This document shows positions 23,430 through 33,261 of a stretch of DNA of 64,000 nucleotides, in pieces. Source of the DNA: Mimachlamys varia (Eukaryota; Mollusca; Bivalvia; Pectinida; Pectinidae); contig OX392528.1 in NCBI GenBank assembly GCA_947623455.1, positions 54,268,322 through 54,332,321 of the forward strand. Reading direction: 5' to 3'. A model generated the notes under the pieces. It was not told the origin of the DNA, did no database searches, and saw only the letters and a list, made by a program, of their open reading frames with translations. Every line of letters begins with the position of its first letter. Positions within the stretch are counted from its first letter, which is position 1. The translations under genes were made by a program, and so were the position numbers.

Positions 23430-23725
23430 AGTACAGACAGACATACATACAGACAAAACAACCACCATGCAGACAGACAGACGCACATACAGACAAAACA
23501 ACCACCATACAGACAGACGCACATACAGACAAAACAACCACCATGCAGACAGACAGACGCACATACAGACAAAACAACCACCATGCAGAGACAGACGCAC
23601 ATACAGACAAAACAACCACCATGCAGACAGACAGACGCACATACAGACAAAACAACCACCATGCAGACAGACAGACGCACATACAGACAAAACAACCACC
23701 ATGCAGACAGACAAACAACACGCAG
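23430..23725. repeat. 40-bp minisatellite (acagacaaaacaaccaccat)
   Basis: About seven copies of a 40-bp unit with gcagacagacagacgcacat. It adjoins the 178-bp repeats and probably arose from them. It is open in several frames on both strands only because of repetition. Confidence 0.85.
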
Positions 23726-23921
23726 ATAAACATATTAAACAAAACCGAATGGCGTGACAGGACATTGCAATGTTATAAAACCATTTAACGACTGGGTATA
23801 ATCGCCCACACGCCTACATTTGCCCGACCTCGCCTTATATAGATTTGACCACACCCGTCTTATAACCACAAAACTATACGACCTTATAAATATTGCCATC
23901 CCCATGTCCAAGTTGTTTTTT

Positions 23922-23927
23922 TTTAAT
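23922..23927 (-). terminator. Possible polyadenylation signal (ATTAAA, minus strand)
   Basis: ATTAAA read on the minus strand lies about 50 bases after the stop of the gene at 23978-26580. Confidence 0.35.
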
Positions 23928-23977
23928 TTAAAAGTAAAGTCTCTGTTTCATCTAGTGCTGCCAGATAACTTTTCTGA

Positions 23978-24235
23978 TCAACAAGTCCTTGACCTTTTAC
24001 AAGGGATAGGAACTTCTTCCTCGTCATCATAAGATATTCTTCTCTTCATGCCCCTGTTTCTTTTGTTGATGATATAGTTATAGCCACGCCTACAGGACGG
24101 TATTTCGTCATTGGCCGGTACATAGGTACCGCAGGAAGTCTGGCCAGCCTCAAACCAAAATGGTGTTGGTTCTTTGGAGTGGTCACTTTCTTTGACAGGG
24201 TGGTCATGATCACTTTCTTTAAGAGTGTAATCCCC
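23978..24235 (-). CDS. Last coding exon of the 244-aa gene
   Basis: Acceptor cttcattttag, then GDYTLKESDHDHPVKESDHS to CKRSRTC and TGA (85 codons). A second, overlapping minus frame (ending SSTKETGA) is also open but does not fit the splice phase of exon 24663-24735. Confidence 0.75.
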   Translation of the reverse strand, partial: GDYTLKESDHDHPVKESDHSKEPTPFWFEAGQTSCGTYVPANDEIPSCRRGYNYIINKRNRGMKRRISYDDEEEVPIPCKRSRTC

Positions 24236-26573
24236 CTAAAATGAAGATAAGATAATATAGTTTTTAAGTTCTTGGCGGAAACAAAATGGAGGATTTTTAA
24301 TTCATCATAATGTGGGCATGAACGCTCCACATGAATACTGGAATTAGAATTTGTCAAACCCGTCTTCGGTTTTGAAAGTTTGGGCAACTGAGTAATTGTT
24401 TCGAAAACAGAAGACCAATGTCGAAGATCGTTCTGACGCCGAAAGGCCACCTAATTGTCTAAATTTCTATCTAAATTGTTCAACCAATAGTGATGCCGAA
24501 AATAGCTTACTGAATGTTCTTGACCTCGTTAGAATTTGCTACGAAACAATGGTTCATAAACTATAACTACAAATAATATGCCCTTAATAAATCGGGAACC
24601 GTCGGCACTGTTTTCTCGTTTACGGAAAGTGCCGACGGTTCCCGATTGGCCCTTAATCTCACCATCAGATCGAGGCTGTAGTCAAAATCATCTTCAAGTT
24701 CAAATACCGCAACTGGGTGTATTTCGGCTTTCAAGCTGTTTGAAAAAAAATGAAATTTCAATTTTTGCACACGCTATAAACTTACATGTTCAATGAAATT
24801 GATCATAAATAAACGAATAAATGGCAGTAAAATTGCAGAATGTCAAGTACTGTATGTAAGGCTTAGTCACACTTTCATGAAGTTTATAATAGATTTGTTG
24901 GACTTTTAAGGATTTGAGCGACCCTTACCAAGGAGGTTTGGTCCCTGGACGAAGGACAGTCACGTGTATAATATCACAGTGAACGCTGTCTTGGACACTT
25001 GTATGCTCCTTTGGAGGATGGATAGAGGTAGAAAGAGAATAAAGAATATAGAGCAACAAAAAAGACAGAAAGAAAGAAATGGACAAACATGGAATAAGTA
25101 TTAGTAATAAAATAGTCATGCAACAGAGAAAATATTTAACGATAGTTTGCAGAAACAAGCAGCAGACAGACAAATTGGGACATAAGAATACATTGTGTTA
25201 CAATACAATACATTACATTACAATACAAAGTAGTACGACTACTAACTGATAAAGAATTCATTCAGTAAGTATACAGATAACACAATATTAAATACCTTTA
25301 TAGATGTACAGAACGAATTCATGGATTGTTTGTAAACAAGTTTGTCATCACAGGTATGACTTGGTGTCTTGATGACGTCAGAGGTATGGACAGGTGTACA
25401 GGTATTTGTACTATCAGAGAAGGAACGTTTCTATAGGAAGAAAATGAAAAACAATTAAAGAGTTAAGTTATAACATTTTCACTGTGTTTTTCGATGAATA
25501 TGACTAGGGAAATCATGCTTTAATTTTGGGGCGCCATTTTGACATTAGTTTGACAGCGTTATATAGAGAGATGACGTCAATGAACTTAGTAATGACACTA
25601 TAGATGATTCTGTATTGCTTCATAAATAGGCCACACACAATTGAAATAACTACCATGAGAAGACAATAGGGATTTTTCTATACAAAATGGCCAAATATTG
25701 TCAAAATCCGTCTATAAACAAAGTCAGGAAATTAATTGAGAAAAGCTATAAATACTAAGAATACAATTGAAGCTAAAGACATTTTTTGATGAATATTGGT
25801 ACGTCATTGTATATGTTTACAGAAGCTTCAAAATGTACCTTTAAAAATGCAACAAGTTGAGTGATGTCTGCCTTTGTTTGTGTTTTGTCTGAATACTGCT
25901 GGACTTTAGAACTCTGAAAAATATACAGTTAATTACTTATTTATTTGTACACCCACTTACTAATTCATTTGTTGTTTTTTCTCATTTGGAGTTTTGTATG
26001 GCTTGTCGTTGAATTTGAGATTGATGATAAACCAAGAAAGATAATTAAATGCACTCTATAAAAAAGAAAATGACAAATAACCATAACCATAACTGAAGAA
26101 TTTGACTTTACCGGGCCAGTATATGAAAAATTGTATTTCCAATTTTCTAAACCTATTTTTCATCGTTTCAAACCTAGATCAATAGCAGAAAACTTTGAGC
26201 TGACAAATGCCAAATAATACCTACTGTCATTCTTATTCAGTTATTGCGTCATTGTCACATTGAATTTCACAAATTCCATTGATCTAGGCCGAAAAACGTA
26301 TGACAATGTATTAATCAAATCTTATTATTTAGTTTAGTTTTTAAACAATATTTTTTATTTAATTTTCATTAAAGTATACCTACATGTTTAATAATTTGGG
26401 ATTGGAAAGCAAGGTTAAAGCTTATACAAATTCCTTTCCTAGAATATGACAATACTTACCATGATATTGTCCAATCGATATCGAGTCAAGTGAATCTGAT
26501 TATGACCTCGTGGTTGTTGGTCGTCAGGGCGACGTGGTCGCCATTGTCTTTTCTTGGTACGAATGTTATCCAT
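23978..26573 (-). CDS. Unrecognised six-coding-exon protein, 244 aa, NLS-like C terminus
   Basis: I assembled this gene from splice signals and phase. In transcript order the coding exons are 26573-26460, 25913-25839, 25430-25296, 25008-24929, 24735-24663 and 24235-23978. They sum to 735 bases (244 codons plus TGA), and every junction is AG/GT and in phase. The protein begins MDNIRTKKRQWRPRRPDD, strongly basic. The middle is polar (SSKVQQYSDKTQTKADITQL). An acidic-hydrophobic block VFELEDDFDYSLDLM precedes the tail PTPFWFEAGQTSCGTYVPA. It ends KRNRGMKRRISYDDEEEVP and then CKRSRTC, which looks like a bipartite nuclear localisation signal around an acidic cluster. I do not recognise the family. 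A nuclear role is inference from composition. No signal peptide or membrane segment is seen. Confidence 0.75.
24590..24647. repeat. Perfect 20-bp-stem hairpin in an intron, flanked by 9-bp direct repeats
   Basis: aatcgggaaccgtcggcact (24590-24609) and its exact reverse complement (24628-24647) enclose an 18-base loop. The direct repeats GCCCTTAAT at 24580-24588 and 24649-24657 bracket it like a target duplication. It is much more GC-rich than its surroundings and sits 15 bases past the 5' splice site of exon 24663-24735. Confidence 0.85.
24663..24735 (-). CDS. Fifth coding exon of the 244-aa gene
   Basis: Acceptor tttttttcaaacag, donor gtgaga. It completes a cysteine codon from the previous exon and encodes LKAEIHPVAVFELEDDFDY and then SLDLM. 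This exon restores phase between its neighbours, which is the main reason to believe the model. Confidence 0.75.
24929..25008 (-). CDS. Fourth coding exon of the 244-aa gene
   Basis: A pyrimidine-rich tract ending cctccaaag, donor gtaagg. Encodes EHTSVQDSVHCDIIHVTVLR and then PGTKPP plus two bases. Confidence 0.7.
25296..25430 (-). CDS. Third coding exon of the 244-aa gene
   Basis: Acceptor cttcctatag, donor gtattt. Encodes KRSFSDSTNTCTPVHTSDVI and then KTPSHTCDDKLVYKQSMNSF and CTSIK. Phase 0 at both ends. Confidence 0.75.
25839..25913 (-). CDS. Second coding exon of the 244-aa gene
   Basis: Acceptor tatatttttcag, donor gtacat. Encodes SSKVQQYSDKTQTKADITQL and then VAFLK; 25 codons, phase 0 at both ends. 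Confidence 0.75.
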
Positions 26574-26580
26574 TGCTAGG
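26460..26580 (-). CDS. First coding exon of the 244-aa gene (ATG at 26573)
   Basis: Acceptor cttattcag at 26581-26583, seven untranslated bases, then ATG at 26573-26571 and 38 codons ending RYRLDNIM before donor gtaagt. The upstream exon does not join in frame, so this ATG is the likely start. Confidence 0.8.
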
Positions 26581-26611
26581 CTGAATAAGAAAATAGCGCA
26601 ATACCTTGAAT

Positions 26612-26759
26612 CACAGTTGCTTGAGTTTCTGTCAGTAAATAATAAATATATATGTGTGAAATGAGCCTCCCATTACAGTTAATTCTGTAATGGGCCGCGG
26701 CTCAATATATATAGGCCTAAACATTTTTTTATATACTGACAGAAACTCAAGCAACTGTG
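26612..26759. mobile_element. 148-bp MITE with 26-bp perfect TIR and 7-bp target duplication
   Basis: CACAGTTGCTTGAGTTTCTG and onward through TCAGTA is mirrored exactly at the right end. CTTGAAT at 26605-26611 and 26760-26766 flanks it. The centre holds a second hairpin, cccattacag / ctgtaatggg. It lies 30 bases from the 3' splice site of exon 26460-26580. The superfamily is uncertain. Confidence 0.9.
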
Positions 26760-26940
26760 CTTGAATTAAGGATTTCTATTAGAAGCAATCATAAGATAAT
26801 AGTACGTGGTCGACAAAATGATAAAACGATCAAGCAATGATGTAGATAGTGAGAATTATCGACTTGCATGTTTCCTGGTCTTTTTAATATTTTGGTCAAT
26901 TATTCCAGTATACAATCTACTTGCACTTTCTATAATAGTG

Positions 26941-27592
26941 TAACGTGACGCTACCACAATTGGTACACTACCCTATTTGGTACACGGTCACAAAATGGTT
27001 GGGAAAATGCTTGAAAATGATATTTGAACATTTTCCTTTGACAGTATAATAAAATAGATATTTGTCAGCATTACCACCAAATATTTTTCTTTTCTAATTC
27101 AATTTACAATTACACGATAACATCAAAGTCAGCATATCAGAAACCAGGTAAAAACGCCGTGCGTCGACGACATTTTGGCGAATTTTGAAGGGAGTAATTT
27201 TAAGCAAGTTTAAATGTAGATTTTTGGTCCTTATAAACCGAATAATATCAAAGTGGATGTGTAAAACTGTAGTTTGGTATAGTGTTTAAAAAGGCAAAAT
27301 ATTTTGTTGCAATAGATACATTCATTAGTTGAAATAAAAACAAATTCCATGACCTGTGATACGATGTACCAATTTGGGTACGGGTCACGGCTGAAAAACG
27401 GACAAAATCTCCTTGAAAGTTTTGCGGTATATTTTCAAAACAAAATCACCTCGAATAAGTTTTACTTCTGAAAACAAACCAACATACGTACTCTTTGTCA
27501 AAAATCAAGAAACATTCCAAATACACTATCTGAATTTGTAGATATCACTGAAAATCTGTCAAAATTGTACCAATTGTGGTAGTGTGACGTTA
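26941..27592. mobile_element. ~650-bp non-autonomous DNA element, long inverted ends
   Basis: TAACGTGACGCTACCACAAT at the left corresponds to TAACGTCACACTACCACAAT at the right read in reverse (two mismatches in 20), continuing through TGGTACA. No transposase ORF. It lies in the first intron of the minus-strand gene. Confidence 0.8.
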
Positions 27593-27723
27593 AGCTGTAA
27601 ATTTCTATCTGGTTTACTGCAGTATATGCTTAAATCAACTCAAGCAGCATAGGCCTAAGCTTATGTTACAATGACTATTGTCAGATTCCTTTAGCTTATC
27701 CTTATATTATTTCACCGTCAGGT

Positions 27724-28290
27724 TATGAAACGCCAAATTAACACATACTCAATTAATTGCACAAACTTTAAATAATTAAAGATAGGTACAAATAATTAAA
27801 CCTATCTTCAATTGAATTGTACCTAATTTTAATTTAAATTAAACCTACCTTTAATTCAATAAAAGATAGGTACAATTCAATTGGAGATAGGCAAGATTCT
27901 GTTACAGATAGGTTCAAATACGACGAATTGAACATATCTCGAAATCAATTAAAGATAGGTACAATTAAATTGAAGATAGGTTCAATTTAATTAAGGATAT
28001 GTTATTTGTACCTAGGTTCAAATCATTTGAAGATAGGTACAATTCAGTTGAAAATAGGTTCAATTCAATTGAAAATAGGTTCAGTTCAATTGAAGATAGG
28101 TTCAATTTAATTGTACCTATCTTCATATAATTATAGATACAGTAGGTACAAATAATTGGACCTATCTTCAATGTTGAATTGTACCTATCTTCAATTAAAT
28201 TGAAGTTACCTATCTTCAATTTATTGTACCTATCTTCAATTATTTGAAGATAGGTGCAATTAATTGAGTATGTTAATTTGGCGTTCCATA
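27724..28290. mobile_element. TIR element with 21-bp satellite core, copy 2
   Basis: The left end TATGAAACGCCAAATTAACA and the right end, read reversed, TATGGAACGCCAAATTAACA form the terminal inverted repeat, followed by ctcaattaattgcac on both sides. The core is inverted and direct copies of 'gataggtacaattcaatt'. TA flanks suggest a mariner-type target. This small, complete copy explains the large array at 18.1-19.7 kb. Confidence 0.8.
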
Positions 28291-28361
28291 GAGGTCACTG
28301 TCAATATTCTACCCTACAGTGCGGTGCAACAAGCATGGAAACATTTTTATTTTTTGCTTTG

Positions 28362-28440
28362 ATTTAAACATATTTGATTTGCAAATATACAAATGGGATC
28401 AGACACAAGTTAAACAACTTGCTTTATATATTCTTTGTAT
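28362..28440. repeat. Dispersed repeat (TTTAAACATATT), copy 2
   Basis: tttgatttaaacatatttga, then cagacacaagttaaacaact. Homologous to 20523-20640. Confidence 0.5.
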
Positions 28441-29164
28441 TTCCAACATTTTTCAATCAATATCCCCGACTTTGTTAATGGGTGGATTTTGACAATATTT
28501 AAACTTTTGTACAAAATATCCTTAGTTTCTTCTCATAATTTCGATTTATTTTCCGTCGTGTATTTATGGAGAAATACAGAATTATCTAGATCTACACTGA
28601 TAATTTCAACGTGACGACATTTTTTGTATATATAACGTTACCAAAATGACGTCAAAGTGGCGTCCGAAAAAATGGATGATTTTGTAAAAAAATACGAATT
28701 CTTCAGTCATATACAACGGGAAAACGTGCAAACATTATGAGATGAAGTAGGAAATAACTCTCTACTGTACACTGTACGTATACAAAATTTTAATCAAAAA
28801 TGATTCATTAACGATGTCATGAAGAAAAGTACCGAAACATGTTTATTTGCGATAGGGCCTATGTTCTTTGTTGACTATTTCCATTGATTTTCAATGATTT
28901 TTTTCTGACTTTGATGGACCACATGCATTTGCATCTGATACAATTTATGTAAAACTGTATCTAAACCTTCCTTAAATACAGGTTTACAAATTTATATACC
29001 AGATCTTGCAAATGTCTGTGGATGCATACTGTACTACCCCCTTCTCTCTACAACCAAATCCTCTCCTCCCTCATCAATGCGTCTGTATCACCTCAAATTG
29101 AAATACATTTTCCCGTTGAATTCTTCACCGAATTTAACAACTTTACTTGAAACGAGTCACTTAC
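28441..29164. other. Intron/intergenic sequence, nothing recognised
   Basis: No repeat or coding exon seen. Contains an aatgacgtcaaag CRE-like site near 28648. Confidence 0.4.
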
Positions 29165-29340
29165 CTTGGTAACTTTGTCTGTGACAATCGTTGAGAAATT
29201 CTTAGAAGTAAAACTTGGAAAATTCAGGGAAAATAATGAGAGCGAAATATATCGTGACCGAAGTCGTGAGTCTCGTTGATGAGATATGACCGTGACAACA
29301 ACATATGACGTCATAATCAATTTGACGAAATTTCCGCTTT
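29165..29340 (-). promoter_or_regulatory. Probable 5' non-coding exon and promoter of the 244-aa gene, with a CRE
   Basis: On the minus strand, acaaagttaccaag|gtaagt at 29165 is a strong 5' splice site in the right position to join the first coding exon. The full palindromic CREB/ATF site TGACGTCA is at 29306-29313. The transcription start is not determined. Confidence 0.45.
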
Positions 29341-29735
29341 TATGGATACACGTGACTCAGAAATTGAAAACTCATTGTGACGCATTTCCGGTCTTTCATA
29401 TAAGGTTATAAATCAATTGAATTTTTCCATTTTGATTTCCATGTTCTTGATCGGATAGTAGTGTATATTTAGACGGGATCTTGATAGGATATTTTATGTT
29501 TGACTAAAATATGTATAGTATATTACCAATTTCAACCCTTCGGGAACAAGCTATAAGTTCGTATTCATGCGGAAACTGACTGGGCAAATCTTGGTTTCTG
29601 CGCTCGGGATCCAATGACAAATAAACAAAAATACATTTGTCCGTAATTTTTTGGGAGAAAATTAATACAAGAACCTGTTAAAAATGATTGTTCCTGACAT
29701 TTTCAGCGCGAAAAAAGTTATAGTAACAAGCAAGT

Positions 29736-29769
29736 TAGTCCGAAAGGTTCTATGTGATCTTTCGGACTA
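29736..29769. repeat. Short hairpin (tagtccgaaag)
   Basis: tagtccgaaag and ctttcggacta form an 11-bp perfect stem around a 12-base loop. Confidence 0.6.
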
Positions 29770-29841
29770 CAAATAAATAGGCTGGAGCCAGGAAGCAAGA
29801 CTTGAGCATGATAACGAATTATTGAATGCGATACTAAATTT

Positions 29842-30102
29842 GTCCCGTATTAATGAAACCGTTCTCATGCTCAAGCATGGATTTTGTGCTCAAACACTAT
29901 TTATTATTCCGGCTATAAATTATTTGAAAAAAATCATTGTGTCAACAATTTGGCAAAAAAACTGAAGGGAATTGAAGCTGAATACGTGTTTCAATGGTTG
30001 TAGTTGACTTTTTTCATCGTAAACGTGATTTATGTGAGTTAAGAAAGCTGGTTTGAGCACAAAATCATGAAAGCATAAGAACGGTTTCATGAATACGGGA
30101 CC
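29842..30102. mobile_element. MITE-like inverted-repeat element
   Basis: gtcccgtattaatgaaaccg at the left is mirrored by cggtttcatgaatacgggac at the right, and pairing continues through a gatttttgtgctcaaa-like block. Inverted arms of about 50 bp, imperfect. Confidence 0.65.
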
Positions 30103-30190
30103 TGTCTTTTGTCCCTGGGTGGTTTGTTCCCCAATGGAGTTCGGACCCGCGATCCCGCTTACAAACCTAGTCGGACGCGCGCTCTGCCAC
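30103..30190 (-). repeat. tRNA-like SINE head (second family)
   Basis: The minus strand reads ggcagagcgcgcgtccgact, then gggatcgcgggtccgaactc; the latter has a B-box-like GGTCCGAACTC. It does not fold into a full cloverleaf with standard arms by eye, so I call it tRNA-derived rather than a tRNA gene. Confidence 0.4.
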
Positions 30191-30406
30191 ATATATATAT
30201 ATATAATGATGTCTGTATAGCTTGAAGCAAGAAGGCGAATGTAATCCAACAATAAGTACATAAGTAAACCTGTCTTATGTGTTTTTTTATCCTATATTGG
30301 TGGAGCGGAACTGCGGAAAATTGTTTAGCAAACAGAATAAATAGATCCCCATCGAACGTTGAAATAAACATGTAATATTATTTTCATTTATCTTAAAACT
30401 AATATT

Positions 30407-30615
30407 TTGGTTTGGTTCAATTGGCTTGTTTTGTTTTACGCCCTATTGACAGCCAGAATCATTTAAGGACGTGCAAGGTTTTGGTGATTGAGGAAAGCCG
30501 GGGAACCCTGAAAAAACCACCGACCTACGGTCAAACCTGGCAACTGACTCACATGGGTTTCGAACTCGAGACCCAGATGGAGAGGGCTACAGGTAGAATG
30601 TTCAGACACCTTAAA
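30407..30615 (-). mobile_element. tRNA-derived SINE, copy 2
   Basis: Minus-strand copy of the 15.6-kb SINE. The tail ttttggtttggtt, the core aaggacgtgcaaggttttgg and the B box gggtttcgaactcgagaccc are visible; the A-box end is degraded. No clear target duplication. Confidence 0.75.
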
Positions 30616-31064
30616 GCTGACAGTGCAAGTTAAAAGCTTTCAATTAAGATTAAAAAAAAATTCAGATTGTGATTACTTAAAATACTTCCGAGATGTTCTC
30701 TACATTGACCATGTTGTCTTCCGGTTTTCGTAACCAAGGAAGTGGCAGACATTTTTGATTATCCTTGCTTGGTAACGTGTATAGACACCCTTGGGTATAA
30801 AAGCACCAATAGTTGCAAAACCGGTTTCATTCTGATACTGTCCTCTCGCTGTAGCACGTCTTTTACAGGTACAGATAGTCTGTACACATTACGTTACGGC
30901 TCGTTTTCGTGTGTTTTTTTTACGAATATGGATGTGGATATTGGAAAGATATATAATGAATGTGAAATGAAATTGTAATAAAAACATCCATATCCCCATG
31001 AAACTTACAACAAAATTACACAAAACAACTTTATGTAATATATGTTGCAAGTGAAACAAACAAA

Positions 31065-31315
31065 TGGCTAGGTTCAATTAAATTAGAGATAGGTGCAATT
31101 CAATTGGAGATAGGTACAATTGCATTGAAGATAGGTTCGATTCGTCTTATTTGAAGGCATCTTTAATAGAATTGTATGTATTTCCAATTGAATTAAACCT
31201 ATCTTTAATTGAATTGTACCTATCTTCAATTTCATTGTACCTATCTTCAATTGAAATGTACATATCCTAACTTATTTGAAGATAGGTGCAATTAATTGAG
31301 TATATGTTAATTTGG
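31065..31315. repeat. 21-bp satellite/TIR element, copy 3 (truncated)
   Basis: Short run of gataggtgcaattcaattgg units in both orientations, ending with ttgagtatatgttaatttgg, the right terminus of the 27.7-kb element. It abuts the left edge of the 0.95-kb tandem array. Confidence 0.7.
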
Positions 31316-31657
31316 TTTTCAATAGCACCAAAGTGTCAAGATATTGTTTAGACCCATTAAAAAAACAGTTCCTAATTTTAACAAAAAGTCTTCTTCCTCG
31401 TTCTAATCAGTCTACTTCTGGCCACACATGCGACACATCCATCCACTTCCGTGGAATTCTTGGGTCGACTTGATTCACCTACACTGTGTACACTTTCCAC
31501 ACCGAGTGAAGAGAATGGTCAATATTGATGAAAACGATATACAGTATCACAATACGGCTGTAACCCTGGTTTGACCGCACTGAATCTCGTTTGTTTGAAC
31601 TTCTAGAAAAGTCAGCGTTATTGATAAGGATTCTTGTGGAATTCTGTTACTTTCCTT

Positions 31658-32010
31658 TTAGCTAGTATTTCGTCTTTCGAAATATTTGAGAGTGTATAGG
31701 TTTATATGGTTTCTTAAGTCATCGACAAAGCCATTTTCTTTCTGCAACAAAAATGTTTGTGGACTTATACCAAGTTGTAATAGATACTATGTCGGCAGAT
31801 ACAATTACATACAGATCATTGAGTCTAGTTTGAATATCGGGGGTCAAGAATTGAAAATTTGTGTTTTGGTTTCGTTTTAGATTTCAAATATTTTATTCGT
31901 TTTAAATGACGAACCTGATGGATTAGACCCATTCTGACAGATGATCCAATATTCACCATTCTGTCATTGGTCAATCGTCTGCCGTAGTCTTCCACAGAAT
32001 CAATCAACAT
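31658..32010 (-). CDS. Mini-gene-like two-exon frame in array unit 1 (hypothetical)
   Basis: Exon 1 (32010-31915) runs from ATG through MLIDSVEDYGRRLTNDRMVN and then IGSSVRMGLIHQ to a gttcgt donor. Exon 2 (31741-31658) follows a good acceptor (tttttgttgcag) in phase 0 and encodes KENGFVDDLRNHINLYTLKY, then FERRNTS and TAA; 59 codons in all. In this unit the TATA-like box that should lie ~110 bp upstream has been displaced 10.9 kb by the retrotransposon at 32043. I recognise no family. It could be a truncated gene fragment amplified in tandem; expression is unknown. Confidence 0.35.
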
Positions 32011-32038
32011 CTTGTAAATAACGTTCGAGTATTTCGAA

Positions 32039-32042
32039 AGGT
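32039..32042. repeat. Target-site duplication AGGT (left)
   Basis: AGGT precedes the 5' LTR and AGGT (42944-42947) follows the 3' LTR. Uninterrupted units (for example near 45710) read tcgaaaggtaattggataat with a single AGGT. Confidence 0.93.
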
Positions 32043-32801
32043 TGTAGTAGACATACAAGCATGTCACTAGGTATTCGAAGATTACTACCTCTTATGTGAA
32101 GAACTGTTGATCAACCCAAGGTTTATGTGAAAAACGGGAGCAACGACATAAATTAGAAAAGAAACTGCTACCATAAGACGTAACTGAAAGAAACATAGAG
32201 ACATCGCGACGCGGGATATCTTATCGTAATTGTAACATACCTTTTATATCGAACCGCCATCGAGAACTTGTTTAATTGTTGTTTATGTTCAGCGAGTGTG
32301 AAGCTGCTTGTAAACCGGAAGTGAGTTGCCGATCGGAATGCTATGTAAAGCTAGGCTTTGAAAAAGAGCTTTTGTGACTATTTATGAGCTAGATGATAAA
32401 ATCATAGGAATAGTGCTGATATTTGAATATTATGTACAAGTTTAATTATACAAGAAATGTAATAGATTTATCCAATAGTAATAATCATTAGAACTATCTT
32501 TCTTAGCCTTATCGCGCCATTTTATGTAACCTTACGCATGTCGTCTGCTATTCCTCCGAGACAAACTGAGACTAAAAGTGTTTGTCCTTTTTATGAGTTT
32601 TGTATTTTAGCTTGTCCTTGTTGATTAAATCACTTTTAATTACTATAATAAGAATGAGGACAGGAAGAGGACATGTTTTAGGATATTGTAACTTTGTAAA
32701 TAGTAGATTTCTAATGTGAGAGGGTAAGGAACTTTTTGTGAGAATCGATGTGAGAAGTGATTTGATTGGATGAGACGGATCATGTGATCATGTGAGAAAG
32801 G

Positions 32802-32808
32802 TATAAAA
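32802..32808 (+). promoter_or_regulatory. LTR TATA box
   Basis: ggTATAAAAggg, the only strong TATA box in the LTR. Transcription would start about 30 bases downstream, near 32830. Confidence 0.7.
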
Positions 32809-32950
32809 GGGAGCGCGAAAAACGGTCATGTCAGACAATCTTGTAGCTTTAGCCACGAGCATACATCTTCAGCCACGACATTATTCTGCAAACATCTTCT
32901 ATTATACTAAGCCTAGCGACATTATATCAAAGGGAGATAACTTCTACTTT

Positions 32951-32958
32951 AGGTATGT
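32951..32958 (+). promoter_or_regulatory. 5' splice site inside the LTR
   Basis: ctactttAG|GTATGT matches a donor consensus and lies about 120 bases downstream of the predicted start. Paired with the acceptor at 39099-39100, it would give a spliced mRNA for the zinc-finger ORF. Confidence 0.5.
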
Positions 32959-33255
32959 TATGTTTTCTCTATTGAAATAGTTAAATACTTGGTTTTACTG
33001 ACTTAGTCTAGTACAGTACAGTACAGTAGTACTGTACTGTCGTTACCATAGTGATATACGTTTGAAGTAACTGACACATATTTCTTTAACTAAACATTGA
33101 GCTTATTTTCTAGTAATTCTTTATAAATACCTAAAGTTTTATGCAGTACATTATTGTCTCCCACCACACTGACCTCTGACAGTATGAGAGCATGATGTAT
33201 GACTATGAGAGAGTTGCAGCACCATTGTACAAATTTGATGACTAATTTGATGTGT

Positions 33256-33261
33256 AATAAA
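33256..33261 (+). terminator. LTR polyadenylation signal AATAAA
   Basis: tgtgtAATAAAaac followed by a T/G-rich stretch (tttttattgtgttgtg). The functional copy for this element would be 42865-42870 in the 3' LTR. Confidence 0.65.

Noticed and set aside
23212..23788. Several overlapping ORFs of 92-176 codons on both strands
   Set aside because: Products of the 40-bp minisatellite (cysteine- or threonine/glutamine-rich repeats); not genes.
24046..24450. 134-codon minus-strand ORF (ends SSTKETGA)
   Set aside because: Overlaps the last exon of the 244-aa gene in another frame; only the GDYTLKESD frame fits the splice phase set by exon 24663-24735.
31600..31640. Alternative second exon for the array mini-gene (KFKQTRFSAVKPGLQPYCDT)
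   Set aside because: It has a usable acceptor and phase in unit 1 but a weaker polypyrimidine tract than the exon at 31658-31741, and a 2-base loss breaks it in several units. Not excluded, only less likely.
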